Assembly: GCF_042676185.1 (NCBI RefSeq)
Contig: NZ_JBHTJT010000050.1
Span: 1 to 64,000, forward strand
Source of the DNA: Tropicimonas aquimaris
Lineage (GTDB): Bacteria > Pseudomonadota > Alphaproteobacteria > Rhodobacterales > Rhodobacteraceae
Length of the DNA: 64,000 nucleotides
Direction of reading: 5' to 3'
Positions 16,669-25,804 of the stretch are shown one piece after another. Each line of letters opens with the position of its first letter. Positions within the stretch are counted from its first letter, which is position 1. The translations under genes were made by a program, and so were the position numbers. Under the pieces are notes generated by a model. It was not told the origin of the DNA, searched no databases, and saw only the letters and a program-made list of their open reading frames with translations.

Positions 16669-18324
16669 TCAGCGCCCGGTCCCGAACAGGCTCCCGAAAT
16701 CCGACAGCATCGCGACCACAGTCTCCTCGCCGACATAGCCTGTCGGCTGCAGCCCGCGGCTGCGCTGGAACCGGCGGATCGCCGCACGGGTGTCGTCGTC
16801 GAACGTGCCGTCGACCAGCCCCGGATCATGCCCGAGCTGCTCCAGCCGGCGCTCGATCACCATCCGCGAGGTCGGTGTCATCTGCAGCGCCGCTTCGGCC
16901 GCCTGCGCCGCCTTGTCCGCCTCGCTGCCGGCGCCCTCAAGAGCCTCTATCCGCTCCCGCGCCGTCTCGGCCCGCGCGCCATCCGGATGGGCCTCGAGAT
17001 AGGCGCGATAGGCGGTGACCGTGCCGGCCTTGCGCGCCGCGGTCCAGTCCTGCCGGTCCTGCCGCGCCGCAACCTCCTGCGCCTCCGCCTCGATCCGCGC
17101 CAGGCGCTCCCGCGCGATCGGCGCGAACAGCCCGTCCGGATAACGGTCGAGATAGGTCCGAAGCCCGGCCTCGTCCGCGCCCTCGTTCAGCGCCGCCCAG
17201 GTCTCCCGGTCGGCCTTTTCCCGCTCGAGCTGGGCCCGGCGCTCCTCGGCCTCAATCTCCGCCTGCCGGCGCTCCGCCTGGAATGCCAGCCGGCCGATCT
17301 GCCGCTCGTTCAGGTAGCTCGTGGACGGGAATCCGTTCGCCGTCTGGAACCGCGAGATCGCGGCCCGACTCGCCGGCCCGAAGACCCCGTCCGCCCCGCC
17401 AGGCGCGTGGCCCAGCACGGCGAGGTTCTCCTGGATGACCCGGCGCGAGGCCCGGTCCAGCTCCAGAGCCTCCTCGATCAGCCGCGCATCCCGGTCGGGC
17501 TCGTTCCGGATCTTCTCCACCGCGGCGCGCGCCTCGGTGGCAAAGAACCCTTGCGGATAGCGCTGCAGATAGCCCTCGTAGGCCGCCATGCTGTCCTGCG
17601 CCTGCGCCGCCTGCCAGAGCGCCCGCTCCACCTCGGCCGCATTCGGCGGCGCTGGGGGGCGCTCCGCCCCGAGCGGCAGGAACTCCACCGCCTCCGACAG
17701 GAACCCCGCCCCGGCGACGCCGCTCGACGCGGCGATCGCCTCCGGCAGGGTCCGCCCCTCCTGCAGCAGCTGGTTGGCGACGAAATCGGCCACCTGTTCC
17801 GCGCCGCCCTGCACCAGCGTCACCCCCTGCGGGGGCTCCACCTGCGGGCCGGCGCTCAGCCCGTCGCCCGGACCGGCCACGGCCGTCGCATTGCCGAGCG
17901 CGACCACGGACCGCCCCTGCACCCGCGCCGCGATCTGCAGCACCGTCTCGATGGAGAGCCCCACGTCATCCGCCGTCGCCAGGTCCGGCATCCGCTCCAG
18001 CCCCTCCACCAGCAGCCAGCTTCGCCCGCCGCCACTGACGAAGCTGCCCGAGAGGTGCACCAGCACCCGCTCCTCCTGCGCCAGGTCGCGCATGAAGGTC
18101 GACAGCGCCGCACGCATCTCTGTAATCGAGCCCGCATCGGCGGTGATCACCTCGAACCCCGCGCGCCGCAGCGCCTCCGCGGTGTCGGTGATCTCCGGGG
18201 TTCGCAGCAACCCGCGCCGCTGCGCCTCAGGCGCGCCGATCACCAGCGCGCGGTCGGCCGCCGCCGGCAGCGCGACCGTACAAGCCAGCCCGGCGAGCAG
18301 GGGCAGCATCATCAGCCTTTTCAT
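16669..18324 (-). CDS. Exported caspase-fold pseudoenzyme with two peptidoglycan-binding-like domains
   Basis: A 551-residue protein with a Sec signal peptide (MKRLMMLPLLAGLACTVALPAAA). Residues 24-200 resemble the p20 part of bacterial caspases (RALVIGAPE...LVHLSGSFVSGGGRSWLLV...VVALGNATAVAG). At the usual SGHG position the sequence reads SGSF (about 92-95), and at the usual DACR position it reads GNAT, so the catalytic His and Cys both appear to be missing. Two PG_binding_1-like repeats follow (VIQENLAVLGHAPGGADGVFGPASRAAISRFQ; VIERRLEQLGHDPGLVDGTFDDDTRAAIRRFQ), separated by long Glu/Arg/Ala helices with YLxxYPxGxF repeats. The start ATG has GGAGA 5 bp upstream. A periplasmic, cell-wall-binding, non-proteolytic role is the most likely reading. 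Confidence 0.75.
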   Translation of the reverse strand: MKRLMMLPLLAGLACTVALPAAADRALVIGAPEAQRRGLLRTPEITDTAEALRRAGFEVITADAGSITEMRAALSTFMRDLAQEERVLVHLSGSFVSGGGRSWLLVEGLERMPDLATADDVGLSIETVLQIAARVQGRSVVALGNATAVAGPGDGLSAGPQVEPPQGVTLVQGGAEQVADFVANQLLQEGRTLPEAIAASSGVAGAGFLSEAVEFLPLGAERPPAPPNAAEVERALWQAAQAQDSMAAYEGYLQRYPQGFFATEARAAVEKIRNEPDRDARLIEEALELDRASRRVIQENLAVLGHAPGGADGVFGPASRAAISRFQTANGFPSTSYLNERQIGRLAFQAERRQAEIEAEERRAQLEREKADRETWAALNEGADEAGLRTYLDRYPDGLFAPIARERLARIEAEAQEVAARQDRQDWTAARKAGTVTAYRAYLEAHPDGARAETARERIEALEGAGSEADKAAQAAEAALQMTPTSRMVIERRLEQLGHDPGLVDGTFDDDTRAAIRRFQRSRGLQPTGYVGEETVVAMLSDFGSLFGTGR

Positions 18325-18408
18325 TCTTGTCTCCGCAAACCTGCCATTGCATCGAACTGTAAGCATGAGGCGCAGGTTATTGAATAGCAGCGCGCGGAAG
18401 ACCCGGCT

Positions 18409-19632
18409 TCAGTCGTAAGTCCGCCGATCCTCGATCACGACACCGTCCTTGGGCAGGTCCCCCGGCGCCAGAACCTCGACCGATCCGCGCAGCTTCAGCA
18501 GGTCGTGCACGTCCTCGGCATATTCGGTCCAGTCGCCGCCCTCGGCCTCGATCTGCACGTGCAGCTTGTCCATCTCGTCCTCGCGGGTCACGATCACCCG
18601 CGCCTTGTGGACATGGCTGTGCCGCGCCACCAGCGCCGCCACCTGCTCCGGCCGCACGAACATGCCCTTCACCTTGGTCGTCTGGTCGGCCCGGCCCATC
18701 CAGCCCTTGATCCGCGCATTGGTCCGCCCGCAGGGGCTCTCGCCCGGCAGCCAGGCACTCATGTCGCCGGTGGCGAAGCGGATCAGCGGGTAGTCGGGGT
18801 TGAGCGAGGTCACCAGGATCTCGCCCACCTCGCCCGGTCCCACCGGATCGCCGGTGCCGGGGGTGACGATCTCCACGATCACGCCCTCGTCCACGATCAT
18901 CCCCTCCATCGCCTCCGATTCGTAGGCGACGTTGCCGAGATCGGCCGTGGCGTAGCATTGCACGCAGGTGATCCCCCGGTCGGCATAGGACTGGCGCAGC
19001 GACGGGAAGAGCGCCCCGCCCGACACCGCGGCCCGCGCGATCCGGAGCTCCACGCCCAGCTCGTCGGCCCGCTCCAGGATCACCTTCAGGAAATCGGGCG
19101 TGCCGGCATAGGCCGTGGTGCCGACATCCGCCGCCGCGCGCACCTGCAGCTCGGTCTGCCCGGTGCCCGCCGGCAGCACCGCCGCGCCCACGGCCCGCGC
19201 CCCGCTCTCGAACATCGCGCCCGCCGGGGTCAGGTGATAGCCGAAGCAGTTCTGCACGATATCGCCTTTGTCGATCCCCGCGGCGTGGAGGAACCGGCCC
19301 AGCCGCCACCAGTCCGGCGCGCTGACCATGCCAGGTTCATAGAGCGGCCCGGGCGACTGGAAGATATTGTCGAACCCATGCGCCGGCCGCGCCGCGAACC
19401 CGCCCAGCGGCACCACCGCCGACTGCTTCGCCCCAAGCTCCGACTTGCGCAGCACCGGCAAGGCGGCGAGCGCCGCCACATCCACGATCTTGCCCGGATC
19501 GACGTCGGCCAGCGTCTCCGCGTAGCCACTCAGCGCCTTGGCGGCCGCGATCTGCTTTGGCAGCGCCTCCGCCAGCGCCGCCGCCCGCTTGTCCGCCGAC
19601 CGCGTCTCCAGCTTGTCGAAATGTCTGGCCAT
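18409..19632 (-). CDS. Phenylacetate-CoA-ligase-like (PaaK family) AMP-forming ligase
   Basis: A 407-residue member of the PaaK branch of the ANL superfamily, which activates aromatic or other acids with ATP and CoA. Seen are RKSELG near residue 62, FQSPGPLYEPG, QVRAAADVGTTAYAGTP, the YATADLGNVAYE segment equivalent to the Y-x-x-T/S-E motif, and the hinge RFATGDMSAW ... RTNARIKGWMGRADQTTKVKGMFV. It is the distal gene of a minus-strand locus containing a Liv-type ABC importer and a second ligase; it is separated from livF by about 530 bp. GGAGGAAAG precedes the ATG. Its substrate is unknown; true paa catabolic genes are absent from the window. Confidence 0.85.
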   Translation of the reverse strand: MARHFDKLETRSADKRAAALAEALPKQIAAAKALSGYAETLADVDPGKIVDVAALAALPVLRKSELGAKQSAVVPLGGFAARPAHGFDNIFQSPGPLYEPGMVSAPDWWRLGRFLHAAGIDKGDIVQNCFGYHLTPAGAMFESGARAVGAAVLPAGTGQTELQVRAAADVGTTAYAGTPDFLKVILERADELGVELRIARAAVSGGALFPSLRQSYADRGITCVQCYATADLGNVAYESEAMEGMIVDEGVIVEIVTPGTGDPVGPGEVGEILVTSLNPDYPLIRFATGDMSAWLPGESPCGRTNARIKGWMGRADQTTKVKGMFVRPEQVAALVARHSHVHKARVIVTREDEMDKLHVQIEAEGGDWTEYAEDVHDLLKLRGSVEVLAPGDLPKDGVVIEDRRTYD

Positions 19633-20165
19633 CTACCACTTTCCTCCGTGCTGCCCGCTGCGGCCGCCATCGGCAGGCCGGGGCCTTGCGTCTCCGCCGC
19701 CATCATCACGGCGGCACGGGCCCGGCGCAACTCCCTGCATGGGTATTCCCGCTCCCCGGCCCGTGCAGGGCACCTCTCTGCGGAAGCCCGCAGAATCGTT
19801 GCGACACAGGCCACGATGGCCTCCCAAACGCTCCGAAGATCCGCCCCTCGGCGCCCACGCCCGGCGAAAATGCCGCGGAATTCTCCGACACATGCAAGGC
19901 TTGCACTCTTTTCCCTGAGGGCAACTGAAGGAGACCAACGAGATCCGCGCGCCCCCGGAACTTGACTTGCTGTCACCGCCCGGCTCGCCTTTCGATGTCC
20001 TCGGCGACACGCTCGACACCGGCGCGGACGGGCAGGTCAACGACGACGCCATGGCCGCCTCCGGAACCCACCTCCCGGAGACCTGCGAGGTGCGTGACTG
20101 GACCACCTTCGCCTGAGACAGGTCCGACGGGCCGCGATTGCCCCGGCTCGCTCCCGCGCCGCGCC
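19633..20165. other. 533-bp gap within the transporter/ligase locus, with a candidate short ORF
   Basis: No gene of normal size is supported. The right part (19943-20116, plus strand) has codon usage exactly like real genes of this genome (G/C at nearly all third positions) and encodes IRAPPELDLLSPPGSPFD and onward to VRDWTTFA before a TGA. It has no ATG, GTG or TTG at its beginning. A perfect AAGGAG (19928-19933) lies 9 bp before an ATC codon, and a TTG occurs at 19967. It may be a small gene with a rare start or the leftover 3' end of a gene. The left part (19640-19900) shows nothing recognisable apart from the paaK-like ribosome binding site. Confidence 0.4.
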
Positions 20166-21026
20166 TCAGCTCAGCCAGCGCTTGCGGCGGCGATAGGAGC
20201 GCACGTCGCGGAACGACTTGCGCCCCTCGTCGCCCACCCCGAGGTAGAATTCCTTCACATCCGGGTTCTCGCGCAGCTCCGCCGCCGGCCCGTCCATCAC
20301 CACGCGGCCGGATTCCAGGATGTAACCGTAATGGGCGTACCGCAGCGCCACGTTCGTATTCTGCTCGGCCAGCAGGAAGCTCACGCCCTCCCCCTCGTTG
20401 ACCGATTTTACGATCTCGAAGATCTGCTCCACCAGCTGCGGCGCCAGCCCCATCGACGGCTCGTCGAGCAGGATCGTCTCCGGCCGGCTCATCAGCGCCC
20501 GCCCGATCGCGCACATCTGCTGCTCGCCGCCCGAGGTATAACCCGCCTGGCTCCTGCGCCGCTCCTTCAGCCGGGGGAAGTAGGAATAGACCATCTCGAG
20601 GTCGGCATCGATCGCCCCCTTGCCGTCCCCGCGGGTATAGGCGCCGGTCAGCAGGTTCTCCTCCACCGTCAGGTGCTCGAAGCAGTGCCGCCCCTCCATC
20701 ACCTGGATCACCCCGCGCTTCACCAGCTTGGCCGGGTCCAGATCCTGCACCACCTCGCCACGATAGCGGATCGAGCCCTTCGTCACCTCGCCGCGCTCCG
20801 AATGCAGCAGGTTCGAGATCGCCTTCAGCGTCGTCGTCTTGCCCGCGCCATTGCCGCCGAGCAGGGCGGTCACCCCGCCCCGAGGCACGCTGAGCGACAC
20901 CCCCTTCAGCACGAGGATCACGTGATTGTAGATCACCTCGATATTGTTCACCTCCAGAAGCAGGTCGGAGCTCTCGGCAGGGGCGGCATCCAGCATTTCG
21001 GTCTTCTTCTTGGCTAAAATACCCAT
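20166..21026 (-). CDS. Liv-type ABC transporter ATPase (LivF-like)
   Basis: ATP-binding subunit of a branched-chain-amino-acid-type importer, about 286 residues. Walker A is GGNGAGKTTT, the signature is YTSGGEQQMCAIGRAL, Walker B is ETILLDEPSMGLAP and the switch His is replaced by the LivF-typical LLAEQN. The tail is long and basic (RSYRRRKRWLS). In-frame ATGs lie at 21047, 21026 and 20996; I choose 21026 because a weak GGCGGG precedes it, but the start is uncertain. The substrate-binding protein gene is immediately upstream (24-45 bp). Confidence 0.88.
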   Translation of the reverse strand: MGILAKKKTEMLDAAPAESSDLLLEVNNIEVIYNHVILVLKGVSLSVPRGGVTALLGGNGAGKTTTLKAISNLLHSERGEVTKGSIRYRGEVVQDLDPAKLVKRGVIQVMEGRHCFEHLTVEENLLTGAYTRGDGKGAIDADLEMVYSYFPRLKERRRSQAGYTSGGEQQMCAIGRALMSRPETILLDEPSMGLAPQLVEQIFEIVKSVNEGEGVSFLLAEQNTNVALRYAHYGYILESGRVVMDGPAAELRENPDVKEFYLGVGDEGRKSFRDVRSYRRRKRWLS

Positions 21027-21070
21027 ATCCCGCCGGCAGCCACCCATGGCCGCCGGCGGGGGTCGTCAGA

Positions 21071-22360
21071 TCACTCGCAGGTCTCGTTCACCGGCCAGGG
21101 CGCGTTCGCCTCGGCGTATTCGACGGACTTCGCTTCTTCCAGCGGCGCGATGAAGGCCGCGTCGGCCGTCAGCAGGTCGCTGGCCTGGACGAACTTTTCG
21201 CCGTCCCATTCCAGCATCCAGCCGCCCGAATGCCCGGTGTGATCCGAGCACGAGGTCTTGAACGGCGGCACCATGCCGGTCATCCCCAGCTCCTCCAGCC
21301 GCTCGGCGGAGATGTCGAGGTTCTCCAGCCCCCAGCGCAGCTCCTCGGCATTGATCTCGCCCTTGCCGAAATGATCCTGCGCGGCCTTGATGCCCTCGGC
21401 CAGGATCATCGAGATCACCAGTCCGCGCTGGTAGAACACGCTGTTGAGATCCTCCTGCTGGCTCAGCCCGGCATCGACCACGTGGGTCTTGATGTCGGCC
21501 ATCACTGGCGCGTCGGGCTGCGGCATCGACCAGGAGATCGACTTGTAGCCCTTGCCGTCGGCGCCGACCTGCTTGAGGTCCTCGTCATGCCCGGCCCACC
21601 AGACGCCGATGAACTGGTCCATCGGGTACTTGGTCTTGACCGCCTCGGTGATGGCGCCGGCGTTCATCGCGCCCCAGCCCCACATCACCACGTTGTCCGG
21701 CCGCTCGCGGCGGATCTGCAGCCATTGCGCGGACTGGTTCTGCATCTCCTTCAGGCCGACCGGGATCGGCACCAGCTCGAAGCCGTATTCCGCCGCCATC
21801 GCCTCCAGCACCGGGATCGGCTCCTTGCCGAACGGATGGTCGAGGTGCAGCAGCACGATCTTCTTGCCGCTGAGCGAGCCCATGTCGCCGCCCGCGATGT
21901 ACTGCATGATCATCGAGGCCGCGTCCCAGTAGGAGGCCGGCGGGTTGAACGCCCACTGGAAAACCTTGCCGTTGGCCATCGGCGAGAAGCCGTAGCCCGG
22001 CGCCAGGATCGGGATGTTGTCGGTGTTGGTCTTCGGCAGAACCTGCAGCGTGATGCCGGTCGACCAGGGCTGGGTCACCACGGCCTGCGCCTTGGTCCGC
22101 TCGTAGCATTCCACGCCCTTCTCGGTGGAATAGCCGGTCTCGCATTCGTCGAAATCGATCGGCACGCCGCCGATGCCGCCATCGCGCGCGTTGAGCATCG
22201 CCATGTAGTCGGCCTGCCCGTTCATCAGCGGAATGCCCGTCGCCGCAAAGGGCCCGGTGCGATAGCTGAGGTTCGGGGTATAGATCCCTTCCGCGAGCAC
22301 CGGGGCGGCGAGCCCGAGGCTCAGCGCGCCGGCCATCGCCAGCTTGGTAAAGGTCTTCAT
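21071..22360 (-). CDS. Periplasmic substrate-binding protein of the Liv-type importer
   Basis: A 429-residue type I periplasmic binding protein with a signal peptide (MKTFTKLAMAGALSLGLAAPVLA). The mature start IYTPNLSYRTGPFAATGIPLMNG and the two-lobe pattern fit the Leu/Ile/Val-binding (Peripla_BP_6) family, but the protein is longer than classical LivK (about 370 residues) and belongs to the subfamily found next to CoA ligases. The C-terminus ends NETCE; paired cysteines could form disulfides. AGGGAGGAAAG precedes the ATG. The ligand is not predictable; aromatic or aliphatic carboxylates are more likely than amino acids given the two acid-CoA ligases beside it. Confidence 0.9.
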   Translation of the reverse strand: MKTFTKLAMAGALSLGLAAPVLAEGIYTPNLSYRTGPFAATGIPLMNGQADYMAMLNARDGGIGGVPIDFDECETGYSTEKGVECYERTKAQAVVTQPWSTGITLQVLPKTNTDNIPILAPGYGFSPMANGKVFQWAFNPPASYWDAASMIMQYIAGGDMGSLSGKKIVLLHLDHPFGKEPIPVLEAMAAEYGFELVPIPVGLKEMQNQSAQWLQIRRERPDNVVMWGWGAMNAGAITEAVKTKYPMDQFIGVWWAGHDEDLKQVGADGKGYKSISWSMPQPDAPVMADIKTHVVDAGLSQQEDLNSVFYQRGLVISMILAEGIKAAQDHFGKGEINAEELRWGLENLDISAERLEELGMTGMVPPFKTSCSDHTGHSGGWMLEWDGEKFVQASDLLTADAAFIAPLEEAKSVEYAEANAPWPVNETCE

Positions 22361-22447
22361 GTCTTTCCTCCCTGAATGAACATGTTCGACGTCTCGTTTG
22401 CGCGGGTGCTCCTCCCGGATGTCACCTGTCTCCTCGTGCCGCCCCCC

Positions 22448-23524
22448 TCAATGCGGGAACGGCCAGATGATCAGCTTCTCCCGGATCAGCCGCCACAGCG
22501 CGTTCAGCCCGTGCGGCTCGATGATGAGGAAGAAGATGATCAGGCTGCCCACGATCATGATGTTGAGATGCTCCAGCAGCGCCGATTCCACCTCGATCCC
22601 GAGCGCCCGCGGCACCGTGTTCAGCACCACCGGCAGCCCCACAATCAGGATCGCGCCAAGGTAGTTGCCGAGGATCGACCCCAGCCCCCCGATGATCGCG
22701 ATGAACAGCACCCGGAACGACAGCGGAATGTCGAAGAGGTTCGGCTCCGCCGCCCCCCGCCACATGAACACGAACAGCGCCCCTGCCACGCCCACGATAT
22801 AGGACGAGACCGCGAAGGCCGTGAGCTTGGAGCGCATCAGGTTGATCCCGATCAGCTCGGCCGCGATGTCCATGTCCCGCGTCGCTTTCCAGGTCCGGCC
22901 CAGATTGCCACGGGTCAGATTGATGGCGAGGTAGGTGAGCAGGCTGACGATCGTCAGAACCAGGTAGTATTGCGTGATCGAGCTGGCCTGCGGCCCGGAC
23001 ACGTACAGACCAAAGATGTCGAGGTTCGGCACCTGGATCGCGCCCGAAGCGTTGTAATTGTAGAGCCAGGCCCATTTCTCGAACAGCCAGACCAGAAAGA
23101 ACTGCGCCGCCAGCGTCGCGATGGCGAGGTAGAAGCCCTTGATCCGCAAGCTCGGGATGCCGAACATCACCCCCACGCCCGCCGAGAACACCCCCGACAG
23201 CAGGATCGCCACTACCGGGTTCAGCCAGGGCATCAGCGTGACCATCTTGTAGCAGGCATAGGCGCCCACCCCCATGAAGGCCCCGGTCCCCAGCGAGAGC
23301 TGCCCGGCAAACCCCGTCAGGATGTTCAGCCCGAGCGCGGCCAGCGAATAGATCAGGATCGGCGTCAGCAGCGTCTGAAAGGTGAACTCGCTCGCGGTAA
23401 GCGGAAACACCACCCAGGCGCAGATCAGGATCACGCCGAGCAGGAAGGCATCCTGCCTGATCGGAAACAGCGCCTGATCGGTCCGGTAGGACGTCTTGAA
23501 CTGGCCGGCAGTGCGATAGAGCAT
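22448..23524 (-). CDS. Liv-type ABC transporter permease (LivM-like)
   Basis: A 358-residue membrane permease. Multiple hydrophobic helices and the family segments LAALGLNILTGFAGQLSLGTGAFMGVGAYA, SLRIKGFYLAIATLAAQFF, GINLMRSKLTAFAVSSYIVGVAGAL and FIAIIGGLGSILGNYLGAIL (EAA-like loop) identify it as LivM type. Its ATG overlaps the stop of the small upstream gene by one base (TGATG). It pairs with the LivH-like permease encoded upstream to form the channel. Confidence 0.92.
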   Translation of the reverse strand: MLYRTAGQFKTSYRTDQALFPIRQDAFLLGVILICAWVVFPLTASEFTFQTLLTPILIYSLAALGLNILTGFAGQLSLGTGAFMGVGAYACYKMVTLMPWLNPVVAILLSGVFSAGVGVMFGIPSLRIKGFYLAIATLAAQFFLVWLFEKWAWLYNYNASGAIQVPNLDIFGLYVSGPQASSITQYYLVLTIVSLLTYLAINLTRGNLGRTWKATRDMDIAAELIGINLMRSKLTAFAVSSYIVGVAGALFVFMWRGAAEPNLFDIPLSFRVLFIAIIGGLGSILGNYLGAILIVGLPVVLNTVPRALGIEVESALLEHLNIMIVGSLIIFFLIIEPHGLNALWRLIREKLIIWPFPH

Positions 23525-23793
23525 CAGGAGGGTTCCCCGGCATCGGCGTATTTCTCGGGCTCCCGGAGCTGCTCCGGCACCGCCTTGTTGGGCCGCCGCG
23601 CGTAGCCGGTGCGCTCGCTGTGCCGCACCAGCCACATGTAGGCCCAGATCCCCGCCGCGGCACCGAGCGCGGCCAGTATCATCGCCACGACCACCTGCCC
23701 GCCGGCCTCGGACCCGCCTGTCAGCGCGAGGTAGCCGAAGGCCCAGAAGCCCGACCACGCCACGACGTTCAGGATCGCTATCAGCTTTGCCAC
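23524..23793 (-). CDS. Small two-helix membrane protein inside the transporter operon
   Basis: An 89-residue protein with two predicted membrane helices (LIAILNVVAWSGFWAFGYLAL and VVVAMILAALGAAAGIWAYMWLV) and a charged C-terminal tail. It starts with GTG behind GGGAGGAGG and overlaps the livM-like start by one base. It does not belong to any family I know. Its position between the two permease genes suggests an accessory subunit or stabiliser of the importer; this is inference. Confidence 0.8.
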   Translation of the reverse strand: MAKLIAILNVVAWSGFWAFGYLALTGGSEAGGQVVVAMILAALGAAAGIWAYMWLVRHSERTGYARRPNKAVPEQLREPEKYADAGEPS

Positions 23794-23848
23794 GTCATCC
23801 TCCTCCCAAAGAGCCGCGCCTCCTCCGGCGCGGCCGCCTTCGTCTCCG

Positions 23849-24808
23849 TCACACCCGCTCGATGATCTTTTCGCCGAACAGGCCCTGCGGCCGGAACAAC
23901 AGCACGATCAGCGCCAGCACATAGGCAAACCAGCTCTCGGTGTTTCCCCCAAGCAGCGGCCCGCCCCAGTAGATCTCGAACATCTTCTCCAGCATCCCGA
24001 TCATCAGCCCGCCGATGATGGCCCCGGTGATCGATTCGAGCCCGCCCAGCATCAGCACCGGCAGCGCCTTGTAGGCGATCACCTCCAGCGCAAAGGACAC
24101 GCCCGCGCGGCTGCCCCAGGCGATGCCCGTCACCAGCGCGATGATCCCGGCGATGAACCAGACCAGCACCCAGACCGTCTGCAGCGAGATGCCCACCGAC
24201 AGCGCCGCCTGGTGATCGTCTCCCAGCGCCCGGATCGCCCGTCCCATCCGAGTCTTGTTGAGAAACAGCAGCAGCGCCGTCACCAGCAGCACCGCCACGA
24301 CCACCGCCGTGATGTCGATATGCTGCAGGATCAGCAGCCCGCCGAAGGGCTCCAGCACGAAATCGCCGGTGGGAATTCCCAGCTCCTCGGTGATCATCTG
24401 CTTGTTCTCGCCGCCAAAGATGATCTCGCCGAACCCGATCAGGAACAGCGTGATGCCGATGGTCGCCATGAACAGGATGATGTCCGGCTGCCCGACCAGC
24501 GGCCGCAGCACCACCCGCTCCACCGTGACCGCCAGCCCGAACATAACGCCAAGCGTCAGCACCACCGAGATCCAGGCCGGCACCCCCATCTCGTGCAGCC
24601 CCACCAGCGTCAGCGCCGCGAACACGACCATGATGCCCTGCGCAAAGTTGAAGATCCGGCTGGAGCGATAGATCAGCACGAAGCCGAGCGCGATCAGCGA
24701 ATAGAGCACGCCCGACACCAGCCCCTCCCAGAGCACCTGCATCAGGAAGTCCGGCGCCTCCACCATCTCGGCGAAGGGCGCTACGAAGATCTTGTTCAGC
24801 AACTCCAT
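23849..24808 (-). CDS. Liv-type ABC transporter permease (LivH-like)
   Basis: A 319-residue polytopic permease. Characteristic segments are LVSGVLYSLIALGFVLIYRSSRIFNFAQG, ERVVLRPLVGQPDIILFMATIGITLFL, GDDHQAALSVGI and KALPVLMLGGLESITGAIIGGLMIGMLE. The ATG at 24808 is preceded by GGAAGG at suitable spacing; the frame runs on to 24847 without a ribosome binding site. A 186-bp gap separates it from the upstream livG-like gene, so a secondary promoter is possible. Confidence 0.92.
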   Translation of the reverse strand: MELLNKIFVAPFAEMVEAPDFLMQVLWEGLVSGVLYSLIALGFVLIYRSSRIFNFAQGIMVVFAALTLVGLHEMGVPAWISVVLTLGVMFGLAVTVERVVLRPLVGQPDIILFMATIGITLFLIGFGEIIFGGENKQMITEELGIPTGDFVLEPFGGLLILQHIDITAVVVAVLLVTALLLFLNKTRMGRAIRALGDDHQAALSVGISLQTVWVLVWFIAGIIALVTGIAWGSRAGVSFALEVIAYKALPVLMLGGLESITGAIIGGLMIGMLEKMFEIYWGGPLLGGNTESWFAYVLALIVLLFRPQGLFGEKIIERV

Positions 24809-24994
24809 GCCATACCTTCCGCTGTCTGTCTGGATTTCCGGTCGCAACCGGCGGTCGAAACGACCGGACCGGCGATCATTGCGGCCTCTCGCTTCCCGAA
24901 AGCCCCGGACTCGGGGGGCGCAACGGCCGCTCCGATGGAAAACGACCGCGGTTCCGGTCGTTTCGACCGGGGTTTGTGCGCAAAACGCCCGGGA

Positions 24995-25804
24995 TCACTC
25001 ATGCGGCACCCCCAGGTAGGCCTCGATCACATCCTGGTTGGAGCGCACCTCGCCCGGCGTGCCGTCGCCGATCTTCTTGCCGTAATCCATCACGACAACC
25101 CGGTCGGAAAGGTCCATCACCACCCCCATGTCATGCTCGATGAGTGCGATGGTGGTGCCGAATTCGTCATTCACATCAAGGATGAAGCGGGACATGTCCT
25201 CCTTCTCCTCGACGTTCATCCCCGCCATCGGCTCGTCCAGCAGCAACAGCGACGGCTCGGCGGCCAGCGCCCGCGCCAGTTCCACACGCTTCTTCAACCC
25301 GTAGGGAAGCCGCCCCACCGGGGTCTTGCGGATCGCCTGGATCTCGAGGAAATCGATAATCTTTTCAACCTGTTCCCGGTTTTGAACCTCTTCCCGCTCG
25401 GCCTTCCCCCACCAGATCGCCTGCTCCCAGAGCGACGCCTTCATATGCGTCAGCCGCCCGGTCATGACGTTGTCGAGCACCGTCATCCCCTCGAACAGCG
25501 CGATGTTCTGGAACGTCCGGCCGACGCCCATCCGGGCCACCTCGTAGGGCTTCATCGACGGCCGCGGCGCCCCCTTGTACCAGACCTCGCCCTCCTGCGG
25601 ATGGTAGAAGCCACTGATAACATTGAGCATCGATGACTTCCCCGCGCCGTTCGGCCCGATGATCGCCCGGATCTCCCCCTCTCGGATGTCGAAGGAAATG
25701 TCCTTGATCGCCTCCACCCCGCCAAACCGCAGCGTGATGTTGCGCATCTCCATCAGAACGCCGCCAATCCGGCGGCCGTCCTCGGTCACGTAGCCGTCCG
25801 TCAC
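24995..25804 (-). CDS. Liv-type ABC transporter ATPase (LivG-like)
   Basis: A 269-residue ATPase with Walker A GPNGAGKSSM, signature LPYGLKKRVELARALA, Walker B SLLLLDEPMAGMN and switch region ALIEHDMGVVMDLSDRV. The GMNVEEKEDM stretch after Walker B and the C-terminal EVIEAYLG-type ending are LivG features. Translation probably begins at the GTG at 25804, which overlaps the stop of the upstream small gene (GTGA), with a G-rich Shine-Dalgarno (GGGGGG) upstream. An internal ATG (MEMRN) is the alternative start. Confidence 0.9.
   Translation of the reverse strand: MTDGYVTEDGRRIGGVLMEMRNITLRFGGVEAIKDISFDIREGEIRAIIGPNGAGKSSMLNVISGFYHPQEGEVWYKGAPRPSMKPYEVARMGVGRTFQNIALFEGMTVLDNVMTGRLTHMKASLWEQAIWWGKAEREEVQNREQVEKIIDFLEIQAIRKTPVGRLPYGLKKRVELARALAAEPSLLLLDEPMAGMNVEEKEDMSRFILDVNDEFGTTIALIEHDMGVVMDLSDRVVVMDYGKKIGDGTPGEVRSNQDVIEAYLGVPHE

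Noticed and set aside
18409..19632. Phenylacetate degradation gene paaK
   Set aside because: Only the ligase family matches; no paaABCDE, paaG, paaZ or paaJ lies nearby, so I do not assign the phenylacetate pathway.
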